A stretch of 64,000 nucleotides of DNA from Clostridium sp. OF09-36. Lineage in GTDB: Bacteria; Bacillota; Clostridia; Lachnospirales; Lachnospiraceae. The stretch spans positions 1-64,000 of the forward strand of contig NZ_QUMD01000002.1 in the NCBI RefSeq assembly GCF_003481985.1, given 5' to 3'. The notes below the pieces were generated by a model that made no database searches, had not been told where the DNA came from, and worked only from the letters and a program-made list of their open reading frames with translations. The first letter of the stretch is position 1; every line of letters starts with the position of its first letter. Shown here piece by piece: positions 19,473 to 29,357 of this stretch. A program made the translations under genes and the position numbers.

Positions 19473-19549
19473 AAAAAACCTGCAACCATTACTGAAACGG
19501 CGAAAATAGGATAACTATTGGCCAAATCAGTAATGGTTGCAGGTTTTTT
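19473..19549 (+). terminator. Bidirectional terminator with perfect 22-bp stem
   Basis: Arms 19473-19494 and 19528-19549 are exact reverse complements (AAAAAACCTGCAACCATTAC and onward) enclosing a 33-nt loop that itself contains AATAG/CTATT. The A-run and T-run at the ends would allow termination in both directions, between rsmG (plus) and the DUF11 gene (minus). Confidence 0.78.
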
Positions 19550-19572
19550 CGTACGCAGCGGTGTCAATAAAG

Positions 19573-19821
19573 TAGGGCGTGTATGAGTCTGACTTCTGGA
19601 ATTTTCAGCATATCAGTTGTTTCGCCTCTTGAGGACACATGTCCGAATGCAGCGGATGTAAATCCGATGCAGGCGAACATGTGTCAGCGAAAGCAAGCGA
19701 ACAACGATATGTGAAAATGGAGGAAGTCAGACTCGTACACGCCCGGACCTTCTAATCGACTTACTGTGCGATATTGTTTGATATGCTGAAAATTTCGGAA
19801 GCCAGACTCATACACGCCCTA
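19573..19821. mobile_element. MITE-like palindromic element, 249 bp
   Basis: The terminal arms 19573-19615 and 19779-19821 are inverted repeats identical at 40 of 43 positions. Each end reads TA|GGGCGTGTATGAGTC inward, so the element could be flanked by a TA target duplication, as in IS630/mariner-type MITEs. A third, internal copy of the arm (19722-19744) is also inverted relative to the left arm. Inside, GACACATGT/ACATGTGTC and CGGAT/ATCCG continue a long hairpin. No ORF is present. The mobile origin is inferred; a structured RNA is the alternative. Confidence 0.55.
19761..19776. repeat. Outer inverted repeat, right arm (16 bp)
   Basis: TTACTGTGCGATATTG is the exact reverse complement of 19369-19384. 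It sits inside the 249-bp element between its internal and distal arm copies. Confidence 0.75.
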
Positions 19822-19882
19822 TTTCAATGGCAGAGCAGCGGTCTCCAAAACCATCGATGGGGATTTGAGACTTTTATCCTAG

Positions 19883-20733
19883 CTAGATTGTTCCTGTCAC
19901 GATTAAAGTGCTGACGCCAGGGTTGGTGCTCCACTCTCCTGTTTCCGAATTTTGGGTGTAGGTGGCTGCCGGTACGGTCACTTCACCCAGTACGGTAGTA
20001 ACATACCTGTTGTTTCATCATAGGTGTAATTTGTAGGAGCAGTCCAGGCAGTTCCGTTAAAGGTGACAGTCAGATTTCTCAAAACCGGGTCAAAGGTATC
20101 GGTTACAGAAACTTCGGTTGTGGAATCTGCCGGGACATTTCCGGTGTTCTGGATGACGAAAGTATAAGTCAGTCTGCCGCATTCTGTGACCGGAACCGGG
20201 CTGACGGATTTTGTGATGGAAAGGACTGGCTCTGCCACAGCAGAAACAGTTTCCGATGCGGTAATTCCGCTGACACAGGTTCCCGATACTGTCACAACAT
20301 TCGTGATTTCTGCTTCAAGCTGCAGCGGCGCGTACGCATTCAGCCGTGTCTCATACACGATCGTGGCATTGCCGCCTGCCGGTACATTCACTCCGGTAAT
20401 CGTAAGTGGCGGTCCCGCTTCTACGGTCGGTGCTGTCTGGAGCACGCCATTTTGATAATAGCGGATCGTTCCCGCACTATAATCCAACGGAGTACGCGTC
20501 GTTGTCCCAAAGGCATAAGTTCCAAGATCATCTGACAGGGTAAGTCCTGTATATTCTGCAGTGCCGGCATTGACAATGCTGATGATATACGTCACGGTTC
20601 CTCCCTGCCGGTACGTTTCTTTTACTGCGGTTTTGGTAACCGTCAGTACTTCCTGAATCTCTCCCACAGTAATATTTGAATTGGTTATTTCATTGCCATA
20701 ACGCAGCTGCGCCTGATTCGTAAAAAATGCCAT
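19883..20733 (-). CDS. DUF11 (conserved repeat) domain protein (one frame break)
   Basis: Starts MAFFTNQAQLRYGN after AAAGGAGACAACAGCAT. It contains two DUF11-type beta-sandwich repeats (about residues 28-130 and 145-255) with signatures TKTAVKETYRQGGTVTYIISIVNAG and SITKSVSPVPVTECGRLTYTFVIQNTGN regions. No signal peptide is seen, so surface export is not evident. The frame breaks near 20012: one extra T (ATGTTA to ATGTTTA) gives GMFTTVLGEVTVPAATYTQ and extends the protein to a stop at 19883, about 283 residues. Function unknown. Confidence 0.8.
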
Positions 20734-20981
20734 ATGCTGTTGTCTCCTTTTTGTGTGGTTACACTATAACATATGACAGAACCGGAACACTGGTGCAGGG
20801 CTTGTATCATACACAGTACTTCTGCTTGGCACCTGATCTGCCAGCAGAAGCTTTCTGCAGATACACCGCTACGGATACCTGAAAACATGCTCCGCCGGAC
20901 GCACACACAGATGCCCCGCGGAATTTGTCATCCGCAGGGCATCCCTATTTGTCGCAAATTGCTTTCATTTTATGAATAAGA

Positions 20982-22330
20982 TCAGTGTACAAAGATCAGG
21001 GACAGGATAAATACCACAATGATCGTGGTAATACCCATGACGGCAGTCATACCGGTCTGGCACTTATAAGCATCCTGCGTATCCATATCCGAGAACTGGG
21101 ATACTACCCAGAAGTAGGAATCGTTTGCGTGGGATACGGTCATAGAACCTGCTCCGATGGCCATGATAACCAGAACCTTGGCTAACGGAGATGTGAAACC
21201 GAGTGCCGGCATCATCGGTGCGATCATGGCAGAGGTCGTGATCATGGCTACCGTAGAAGCGCCCATTGCTGTCTTTAAGAGTGCTGCAATGATGAACGGC
21301 AGGAATACACCCACACCAAGTCCCAGTAATGATGCGCTTAAAGCGTCTGCGATCGGCAGTTTCTGAAGAATGGCACCAAAGGAACCACCTGCACCGGTGA
21401 TAGCCAGAATGCCTGCAGAGTTGGTAACACCTTCGGTGATCCACTTCAGGGAATTCTGTTTTTCTTCCTTCGGAATCAGGGTCATAGCCAGGAATACTCC
21501 AAAGATCAGTGCGATAACCGGGTTACCAATAAAGGAGAAGAAGGCTTTCACTGCGCCATCCCCAAACGGTGCACTCGGGAAATCACCGACGGATTTTAAT
21601 GCGATCAGAATGATCGGCAGCAGAATTGGGGAAAAGCTGTGCAGGGCACCTGGAAGTTTTCCATACTTTTCCACAAGTTCTTCTACCGTGTACTCCGGAT
21701 TTGCCGGAATATCGATCTTGCTGGATACCTTATTTGCGTAAATCAGGCAGAAGCCACAGCCGGAATGGAAATGATCAGACCAACCAGGATGGTCAGTCCA
21801 AGATCGGCTTCCAGGGTACCTGCCATAGCGATCGGGCCCGGGGTCGGCGGCACCAGACAATGGGTTGCATATAAGCCGCCGGAAAGTGCGGTAGCCATAA
21901 CTGCCAGGGACACGTTGCTCTGGCTTGCCAGTGCTCTGGAAATCGGGCTTAAGATAACAAAACCGGAATCGCAGAATACCGGGATACCGGTAATATAACC
22001 GGTGATACCCATGGTCAGAACACTCTTTTCTTTTCCGACAATCTTCAAAATGGTGTTCGCCATGGTAAGGGCTGCACCAGTCTTTTCCAGAATGGTACCA
22101 ATGATGGTTCCGGCCAAAATGACAATACCAATGCTGGCCAGAATATTACCAAAACCACTTTTCACGGTGCTGATTACCTCTTCTGTCGGAATTCCACATA
22201 CAAGACCAACCAAAACCGCAATGACCGTCAGCACCAGAAACGGGTGCATGTTAAATTTCGATATCGCAATGACCATGCATACAACCGCTAAAAATATCAC
22301 GCCAAAAATAAATAATCCTGACATAAACAA
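20982..22330 (-). CDS. GntP-family sugar-acid permease (one frame break)
   Basis: A polytopic membrane transporter of the gluconate:H+ symporter family, about 449 residues after repair. The N-terminal half includes GIPTEEVISTVKSGFGNILASIGIVILAGTIIG and the family block GIPVFCDSGFVILSPI, then ATHCLVPPTPGPIA. The C-terminal half includes NSAGILAITGAGGSFGAIL and SHANDSYFWVVSQFSDMD. The frames separate at about 21746; one extra G restores VASGLIYANK. The CdaR-type activator gene lies 80 bp upstream on the same strand. Likely substrates are gluconate, glycerate or related acids; the sequence does not decide. Confidence 0.9.
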
Positions 22331-22410
22331 TACCTCCTTCTCGCGTTTCGCGATCCATTCTCAAAATTTCATATCGTAACTGACCGGTATCTCCCCAGTT
22401 ACATCATATC

Positions 22411-23577
22411 TTATATTCCCGGATCTTTTTCTGATTCCAGGAACATCCGGTATTCGAGAAGCATCCGGATAAAGAATTCCCGCACAAAAGCAGTGTCCGT
22501 TTCCATCTCCAGCGTCTGATAAAGCTGCTTCATACGATACAACAGTGTATTCTTATGTACATGCAGCTCTTCTGCCGCCTTTGCAACACTTCCCGCGCAC
22601 TCATAATACGTCTGTGCAGTGTGAAGCAACTGCTCCGTCTGATTGCTTCCATACTGGATTTCCAGTTTTTCAAACATTTCTTCTGCGGTTCTTCCGCCTT
22701 CCTGCATGAGCAGATTTCCAAACAGATACTGCATTTTGCAGGAATGTTCTTCCAGATTCCGGATTTTTCCTCCTTTCCTCTTTTTTAACATAGATACTTC
22801 TCTCATACCGTCTGAAACTTCTTTTATCGTTCTGCAGGGACTGCTGACTGTCACATTCCAGGCATCCTCTGCTTTGATCTCATCGAGCAGGCGCTCCAGG
22901 CGTTTGTGCATCTCCTGCCTGTCATAATTTCCACCAAGCAGGATCACGTAATCTTCATTTTGAATGCCAAATACGTCCCGTTTCCGGTCAAGAATATTCT
23001 TCCAGATCAGATTCTGGATCAGCTGGGAATAATCCTGCAAATGCTTCATGTGGCGTCCGATTGCGGATTCATGAAGAAGAATGACATGGATTGGAAAATC
23101 CAGCTGCAAATTCAGCATTCCACAGAGATTTTCAATCATCTCTTTCTGGCTGCTGCCTCCAAATAATAAAAGCCGCAAAAGCTGATTGCGGAGTTCCGCC
23201 TCCAGATTCTGCTTTTGTGTCATCTGCAGTTGGGAAAAGCTTTGGGTCACATAGACACGAAGCAGATTCGCGATGCTTTGCACCTCTTCCTCACACCCAA
23301 AGATTCCCACCACACCAATGATCCTGTCGTTCAGAAATATCGGCATGTTGTAGCCTTCTTTGGTACCCGGGTAACGATACAGATCTTCTTTTTTGATCAG
23401 GACCGGTTTTCCTGTCTCCAGAACTTCTGCCGCACCCTGATGAAAATCTCCGATCCGGTGTTTTTCCGTAGAAGCAATGATAACGCCCTTCTGGTCCATG
23501 ATATTGATCGTGCGCTGACCCACCAGCAAAGAGGTAGCTTCTACAAAATCCTGCGCCAGCTTTGCAAATTCATTCAT
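22411..23577 (-). CDS. CdaR/PucR-family sugar-diacid transcriptional regulator
   Basis: This 388-residue protein has an N-terminal putative sugar-diacid recognition domain (about residues 3-135: AKLAQDFVEATSLLVGQRTINIMD, GTKEGYNMPIF, GVVGIFG) and a C-terminal PucR-type helix-turn-helix (GSVAKAAEELHVHKNTLLYRMKQL, about residues 335-358). This architecture matches CdaR, which activates sugar-acid uptake and catabolism genes. Its position directly upstream of the GntP permease supports local control of that transporter. Confidence 0.9.
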   Translation of the reverse strand: MNEFAKLAQDFVEATSLLVGQRTINIMDQKGVIIASTEKHRIGDFHQGAAEVLETGKPVLIKKEDLYRYPGTKEGYNMPIFLNDRIIGVVGIFGCEEEVQSIANLLRVYVTQSFSQLQMTQKQNLEAELRNQLLRLLLFGGSSQKEMIENLCGMLNLQLDFPIHVILLHESAIGRHMKHLQDYSQLIQNLIWKNILDRKRDVFGIQNEDYVILLGGNYDRQEMHKRLERLLDEIKAEDAWNVTVSSPCRTIKEVSDGMREVSMLKKRKGGKIRNLEEHSCKMQYLFGNLLMQEGGRTAEEMFEKLEIQYGSNQTEQLLHTAQTYYECAGSVAKAAEELHVHKNTLLYRMKQLYQTLEMETDTAFVREFFIRMLLEYRMFLESEKDPGI

Positions 23578-23650
23578 GCTTCTTCACCCACTTTCCCCGC
23601 ACATTTCCAGAATCAGCACAACCTTTCCGAAAATCAACCGAACCCTTTTT

Positions 23651-24473
23651 CTACAAGTAAATGCAGTCTCCGGCACCAAGATAACAATGTTTCAGTTCCG
23701 TTTCCTGACTCATGATTGTCTGAAGCTCTTCTCCCGAGCAATGATTAAATCCGATGAGACCAACCCCCATCTGCTTCATTTTGTCCAGCGTAATGCGGAT
23801 CCGTTTCTCGTCTGCTTCTACCAGATGCGTTCCTCCAAAAACCGCACGGATCGGTTTTCCAAAACGCTGCTGCACCGTTGTCAGAATGTTCAAAATTCCA
23901 GGGTGACTGCATCCGACGATAACAGTCTGCCCCTCCGTTCCATCCAGCACCAGACAGATTCATCGGAGAAATCATCCTTTTCCCATTTGTCATTCTTGCG
24001 CAGTACAAACCGGTCAGGAATTTGTTCAAACTCATAACGTCTCTCAAAATTACCGACCAGATAGCATCCCGGTTCCAATTCCAGATAACCATCGCAGTAC
24101 CGGTGTTCCAGATCCGTTCGTTCAGCCAGGCTTCATCAAAACCGCAGCCAAGATACGTTGCTTTCAGACCATTCAAAGCGTACTTTTCTGCAAAATACCC
24201 TTTCGCTGTATACAACGGACAGGAAAGTCCATGTCTGACAAATTCCGGATATCCACTTGCATGATCATAATGTCCGTGACTCCCCACCGCATAAGATATG
24301 TTCTCCAGACCAATGTTCAGCCTGACAGCATTCTCACAGGCAGATTTCCCAGCGCCAAAATCAAACAAAATCTTAGATTTTTCCGTTTCGACTAAAAAAG
24401 AAAGACCATGTTCCGCAACCAGGGCTTTGTGCTCGCCCCGTTTATTGTCCATAATCGTCGTCACTTTCACCAT
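23651..24473 (-). CDS. Metallo-beta-lactamase-fold hydrolase (two frame breaks)
   Basis: An MBL-fold protein of about 275 residues after repair, closest in feel to the dihydropterin phosphate synthase-like (archaeal MptA-associated) MBL group. Metal motif SHGHYDHASGYPEF is near residue 65, HPGILN supplies a later His, and GFNHCSGEE is near the C terminus. Frames change at about 24118 (one lost C restores NEPDLEHRYCDGYLELEPG) and about 23959 (one lost base restores DESVLVLDGTEGQ). Substrate unknown. It follows the CdaR gene's direction but its role with GntP is not evident. Confidence 0.82.
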
Positions 24474-24537
24474 CTCACCCCCTTATATTTCCAATTTCAT
24501 TGTATAAAATAGTATATCACGTTTCCTTCGTTCTGGC

Positions 24538-24555
24538 ATTGTGATTCATCACAAT
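24538..24555. promoter_or_regulatory. Palindromic operator candidate upstream of the MBL gene
   Basis: ATTGTGATTCATCACAAT is a perfect inverted repeat (8-bp arms, 2-bp centre) 65 bp upstream of the MBL start. It resembles CRP/FNR-family half-sites (TGTGA/TCACA) but with a 4-bp gap rather than 6. The regulator is unknown. Confidence 0.45.
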
Positions 24556-24591
24556 TATCTGACTTATTTTTTACTTTTGTTTTATGGCAGT

Positions 24592-24671
24592 AATATAAAA
24601 AGAAGTTTCTCCTGTTCATGGTTTGTTCATAAAATCGTTACAAACATTCCATATCCAGGAAAAACTTCTTT
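24592..24671 (-). terminator. Extended hairpin terminator downstream of jetD
   Basis: On the minus strand AAAGAAGTTTTTCCTG (plus 24656-24671) pairs, at 15 of 16 positions, with plus 24599-24614. An inner GTTTGT/ACAAAC stem is also possible. The second arm runs into TTCTTTTTATATT, a plausible U-run. Confidence 0.6.
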
Positions 24672-24791
24672 CATATTTTCTCGATATACTAACATCATCA
24701 AATGAAGCTGCCAACTACAATTTGATAAAATTTTTTCATAATCGCCGGTGGGTTTAAAACTCACCGGCTCCTCCCTTTTTATGGGAATTTT

Positions 24792-25984
24792 TTATTTCCG
24801 TTTTCGAACCAGAAAACATTCCTGTTCAATTCCCATTTTCCCTTTGATGATGCGGTCTATCAGCTCTTCCATAAGAGGTTCTGTCCCCCTCATGTTTTCC
24901 AGCTTTTTCAATGTTTCCGGTTTTATTTTATACCCATATTGCAAGTAACGGTCATACCAGTCTGCATCCATCTGAAGCGGGCGGACCCGAGGACAGATAT
25001 GTTCGCGGATGTGCCGGAAAATGCGGATGCCGCCGTAATCCAGGTCTCCGGTATGGAAAAATTCCACATCCGGAATTTTTCCAATCAGCTGTCTTAAAAA
25101 AGTGCATTCCAACGGAGAAAAAAAGCCATGAGAAAAAACAATCAATGTGTCCGTTTCATATGGCGTGGAAACAAAATTTGCTTTATTCTCCACGGTAATA
25201 ATCTTTCGAATACTCTGATCCGGCAAAATCCGGGCATAACGGAGTGTGTCGGTTGTTAACACTGTTCCATAAACCTGGTCTCCATAATCGATTTCTTTTC
25301 CTTCTAATTCAATCTTTAGATTCCCTTTTATTGCCAATTGCTGCGCATAATCCTCCAGATATACCAAAGATAAAATTTCCCGCTCACTCATGGCGTCATC
25401 TGCCTCAGGGTGATATCGGGATAATACAGAAACCACCCGGCTTTTGAGTTTTTCTTCGAAGATCTTGCTTCCGCCAAGCACAGCAATGCTGAACACGCGC
25501 TGGTAAAGCGGCTCCTTCTGTTTCTCCAACGCATTCAGACAATCAAAAAGCATTACACCGTATTTATCCAGATCTGCCGGCGTCTTTCCCTGATCCAGGG
25601 ATGCTTCCAGCTCCTGATAATACTGTCTCAGCCAGTCCGTCTCAGCCTGCTGCATCAGGGAACACAGTGTCTGCTTCTCTTCCTGCAGCCGCTTCCACTT
25701 GGGAACAAGGCCAAGCAGCTCATAAAACTGCCCGGTCTTTTCCCTCCGGTAGGTAATCTTTTCAATATCATTTCCATATTCGATCCATTTGATTTTAATA
25801 AGACCATCTCGCTCCAATTCCTTTGCTTCCTGCAAAAGATCAGACTTTCCTGCCCGGTCAAAATCCTCCTGTTGGATATTTAAGCTTCGGTTTCCCGATG
25901 CTCCTTCCCTCCAGTCTACGCTGCTTTTTCATTCTGTTCTATAATCTTATGGACCAGATAGCCCGGCTCTTGCCTAGTCTTCAT
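24792..25984 (-). CDS. jetD: Wadjet protein JetD, TOPRIM nuclease subunit (one frame break)
   Basis: JetD is the topoisomerase VI-like DNA-cleaving subunit of Wadjet, an SMC-like complex that recognises and cuts small circular plasmids. The TOPRIM residues are visible in TVENKANF (acidic Glu) and FFHTGDLDYGGIRIF (DxD). The main open frame begins only near 25835, but an ATG at 25984 inside the jetC stop region, preceded by GAGGAAGAC, opens MKTRQEPGYLVHKIIEQNEKAA. One lost G near 25917 (GCGTAG to GCGGTAG) joins it to VDWREGASGNRSLNIQQEDF and the rest. Repaired length is about 397 residues and the start overlaps jetC by 11 bp. Confidence 0.9.
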
Positions 25985-28900
25985 CGTCTTCCTCTGAAAT
26001 TTCCGGTTTTAATTGTTCAAATTCCGGTTTCTCAAATTCCTGGATGGAAATTGCCTTCTTATTCGGGTTTGCGAATACAAAGATCTTATCGACCGTCTCC
26101 AGATAGTTCTGGATCTTGTCGTTGGTCGCACTGATCAGAGCCTGGAAACCCAGTCCGCGAATCAGTTTGATACAGCTCGCCACTTTTTCTGCATCCATCT
26201 TGGAAAAAGCCTCATCCAGCACTACCAGACGGATCGTCGGATTTCGCCTAAGTCCCGGCTTCAGATCAATCTTATAAGCCTGGGCAAAGCTTGCCAGAAG
26301 CGCTACATAGAGCGGGTTCTGCCCCTCGCCTCCGGAGTTTTTACGGATCATCTTGCTTAAGCGGATCTTTATGGTCTCGTCCTCATTCTGGATCAGCTGC
26401 TGCATATCGAATGAAAGATACGTCCGGTAATCTGCATATTTCTCCATGTTGCGCTTGGCCTCTTCCATCTCCTCCGGGGTTGCATGCTCCGGCGGGATAA
26501 AGATGTTGATCAGGTCGTTGATCATGGCACCGTAATGGCTTTCATGCTCCATGGTAAACAGATTCAGCTGATTATCCAGACCAATATCCAAATCCGACGG
26601 ATTGACTTCCAGCGCATCATCCATGAACATATCATAATATTTGCCGTCATCGCCTTTATTCTTTCCAATATAGAACTGGTAACGGTCTTTACCGAAGTCA
26701 AGACGGCTGATGATGCGGTTTAACTCATCCTTGCGCTGCAATGCCTCTTTGATGGCACTGCGGATCTTGTACATGAAATCATCTTTAAAATGCTCGACAG
26801 CTGCTTTGGCCTGTTCTGCGGCACGCTTCCGGTATTCCTCCAGGCGGTCACAGGCAAGGTTATCAAGCAGCTTCTGGTATTCCTCATTGCTCTCAGAGCC
26901 CAGAGAGAAATTCCGCTGCGGATAAGTGCGCAGATAAGCACTCCGGGTGTCCTGAAGCTTTTGCATTTCTTCTGCCTGCTTCTGCGTTTCCGTCTCCACC
27001 TTGGCCTGATAATCGTTACGCATCTGGTCGTAGCGGATCCTTGCACCGCTTTCTTCTTTCGCCGTCAGGATCTCCTGAAGCTTTTCTTCATACTCTGCGC
27101 ATTCTTCCAGATTCCGCTCTTTTCCCGTAACAATTTCATTGAACTGGAATAGATTTTTGTTCTCCGATTCACAGTTTTCCTGCAGCCGGGCTGACTGGCG
27201 CTCTTTTTCCCGCAACATTGCCTTCCGGCTGTCACGCAAATTGTCAAGTGCTGTGCGTTCTTCTACCCAGGCGGCAACATTCTGGCTCTTTAACTGCTCC
27301 AGACGGGCCCGCAAGTCTTTCTGCTCTTCCTGTTTTTCCAGATAAGCTGCCTTATCCTTCTGCCAGCCAAGATAAACCTCCAGCTCCTGGCCCAGTGCCT
27401 CATGTCCAAGCACACGTTCCCCATCTGCCAGAAGTGTCTGCAGCGGTTCAAGCTCCTGCTTCATGGTTTCCATGGATTCTTCCAGAAGCCTGATTCTCTG
27501 GCGCACACTCTTCTTTCCAATGTATGCCGATTTTGTGTACAGATCTGGGTTAATGTGCTGGATCCGGTAGCTGTGGTACAGAACGCATTCTTTGGTAATA
27601 CCAATGCGGTGGCTGCGCAGTTCATCCACGCTCTCACATTTGATCACCTTGCCAAGCTGGAAATTGATGTAGGCCTGCGCATAATCGCGGCTTGCTTCTA
27701 CCTCTTCTGCCAGCGCTCCATCCTGGACCGCCTGTTCATCTGCCATCACACGCTCGGTATCCAGGACCGCAACCCGGTAATATTTCTTCGGATCCAGCTC
27801 CTTATAGATTTCCATCGCCGTTTTTGCATACTTCGGCTCTACGGTCAGCAGCAATTTGTTATTGCCAAGATAACCCTCGACCGCATTACGCCATGCATCA
27901 TCCCGCACCTCCAAAAGATCGGCAAGCACTTCCACATCGACACTTTTTCCGGTCTTCAAAAACAGCTGCGTTTTCAGGATTTCGCGTACTGCCTCTAATT
28001 CCTTCGGATAGGCTTTATTTCCAGCTTTTAACTGTGCCACTTCCTCCTGTGCTTTTTCCAGCTCGCGGTTCAGTTCCCGGATCTGGCTGCGGGCCTCCTG
28101 CATCTGGCGCTCTGTTTCTTTCCGCATCTGGGCAAGGTCATCCTGCAGGCGCTTTAATGCTTCTTCGGTGATATCTCCCTTATCAAAAGCCTCAATATCC
28201 CACAAAGTCCGGTTTGAAGTGATTTCCTCATCATCCCAGGCATGAAGCTTTTCGGCAGTCTGTTTCCAGCGGGCCTGGCTGCTTCCCAGGTGCTCCACCA
28301 GCTCATTCACAGCCTTTAACTGGCTCTTTAATTCTTCATAACCACTGCTTGAAATCTTGCGAAGCAGCTCCTCACTTTGCGCGGTCATATCCTGGATCTC
28401 CGTCTCAAGTCCGGCAATTTCCTGGTTAGCTTTTTCATAATCCGCCTTCAGGTTCTGGATCTTTTCCTGGCTTTCCCGGATTTTTCTGCGGTCATTTAAG
28501 ATATCCAGCTTCTGCGCAAAATACCCATACATTTCTTTATTTTCGCGCACTGCAGTCATCGCTTCATGCTGCGCACAGATCTTCTTCAGGCTCTCGATCT
28601 CCCGGCAGGTGTCCTCGATCCGGCGGCGCAGGCGGCCATACTCCGTCACGCTCTGCTGCATGTCCTCAATGTGGATGTTCTGCTCCATGCAGATATATTC
28701 CTTCACGAAGTCTTCCAGCTTGATGTTCATGCGGAACGGAATGGCACGCTTGAACAAAAGCGGGAACTTTTCCGCATCCAGACCGCCTAAATAAATATCG
28801 TAAAGCTGTTTGCGGAAGCGTTCATTGTGCGAGCCGAAATAGCAGTCTTCTTTTGAAAAATTCGATAATAGCCAGTTTTTCACCTCATCGATGGACATAG

Positions 28901-29357
28901 TGCGGTCGGACTTACGGTACTCATGGTCCGGCATCGGTCCCTTATGCCAGAAAAACATACGGCTAATCTCATTCGTAGCGGTTTCTACATCAAAGACCAC
29001 ACCCACGCACTGGCAGACCCCGGTATCTGTCTGACGCAGTTCCAGCACAATGGTACTGGAAAAATTCTGGTTCCGTAAATATGAAAAACTATTGTCATCA
29101 CCAATGTTGATCATGCCGCGCAGATACTCGATCAGGCTTCGGTCCGAATCATCCGCTGCGGCCTTATTGAAAAATCCGCGGCCATCGGTATTCGCATACA
29201 GCACGATCTGCATGGCATCGATCACGGTAGATTTTCCGCTTCCGGAATGACCGGTAAAAAAATTGATCCCGTCATCAAAGGACAGGGTTCTGTGTTTTAT
29301 GTAATGCCAGTTGTTCAGGCAGATCCTGGACAGTGCTTCAAATCTCTGGTTCTCCAT
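25974..29357 (-). CDS. jetC: Wadjet protein JetC, SMC/MukB-like ATPase
   Basis: A 1127-residue SMC-family ATPase and the DNA-extruding motor of Wadjet. The N-terminal head has Walker A TGHSGSGKST (residues 36-44). Long coiled coils (about 250-450 and 590-830) surround a hinge-like region near 500-580. The C-terminal head has the signature NSGGEGQNPLYVALLASF and Walker B RLVVLDEAFSKMD. The start at 29357 (MENQRFEALSRICLNNWHYI) follows GAAGGAGAAGAGGAAG; the frame is open further upstream, but that overlaps jetB deeply and has no ribosome binding site. It overlaps jetB by 20 bp and jetD by 11 bp. Confidence 0.95.
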   Translation of the reverse strand: MENQRFEALSRICLNNWHYIKHRTLSFDDGINFFTGHSGSGKSTVIDAMQIVLYANTDGRGFFNKAAADDSDRSLIEYLRGMINIGDDNSFSYLRNQNFSSTIVLELRQTDTGVCQCVGVVFDVETATNEISRMFFWHKGPMPDHEYRKSDRTMSIDEVKNWLLSNFSKEDCYFGSHNERFRKQLYDIYLGGLDAEKFPLLFKRAIPFRMNIKLEDFVKEYICMEQNIHIEDMQQSVTEYGRLRRRIEDTCREIESLKKICAQHEAMTAVRENKEMYGYFAQKLDILNDRRKIRESQEKIQNLKADYEKANQEIAGLETEIQDMTAQSEELLRKISSSGYEELKSQLKAVNELVEHLGSSQARWKQTAEKLHAWDDEEITSNRTLWDIEAFDKGDITEEALKRLQDDLAQMRKETERQMQEARSQIRELNRELEKAQEEVAQLKAGNKAYPKELEAVREILKTQLFLKTGKSVDVEVLADLLEVRDDAWRNAVEGYLGNNKLLLTVEPKYAKTAMEIYKELDPKKYYRVAVLDTERVMADEQAVQDGALAEEVEASRDYAQAYINFQLGKVIKCESVDELRSHRIGITKECVLYHSYRIQHINPDLYTKSAYIGKKSVRQRIRLLEESMETMKQELEPLQTLLADGERVLGHEALGQELEVYLGWQKDKAAYLEKQEEQKDLRARLEQLKSQNVAAWVEERTALDNLRDSRKAMLREKERQSARLQENCESENKNLFQFNEIVTGKERNLEECAEYEEKLQEILTAKEESGARIRYDQMRNDYQAKVETETQKQAEEMQKLQDTRSAYLRTYPQRNFSLGSESNEEYQKLLDNLACDRLEEYRKRAAEQAKAAVEHFKDDFMYKIRSAIKEALQRKDELNRIISRLDFGKDRYQFYIGKNKGDDGKYYDMFMDDALEVNPSDLDIGLDNQLNLFTMEHESHYGAMINDLINIFIPPEHATPEEMEEAKRNMEKYADYRTYLSFDMQQLIQNEDETIKIRLSKMIRKNSGGEGQNPLYVALLASFAQAYKIDLKPGLRRNPTIRLVVLDEAFSKMDAEKVASCIKLIRGLGFQALISATNDKIQNYLETVDKIFVFANPNKKAISIQEFEKPEFEQLKPEISEEDDED

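Larger units (their letters stand above)
24474..24791. other. Spacer between the MBL gene and the Wadjet operon
   Basis: A 318-bp A/T-rich gap without a gene. It contains an 18-bp palindrome (24538-24555), an extended hairpin with a U-run that can terminate jetD transcription (24592-24671), and a smaller GCCGGTG/CACCGGC hairpin (24744-24768). A minus-strand promoter for the MBL gene is probably in its left part but I cannot fix it. Confidence 0.6.

Noticed and set aside
22906..23715. Overlapping plus-strand frames in the CdaR region
   Set aside because: They are antisense to a clear regulator gene and lack ribosome binding sites.
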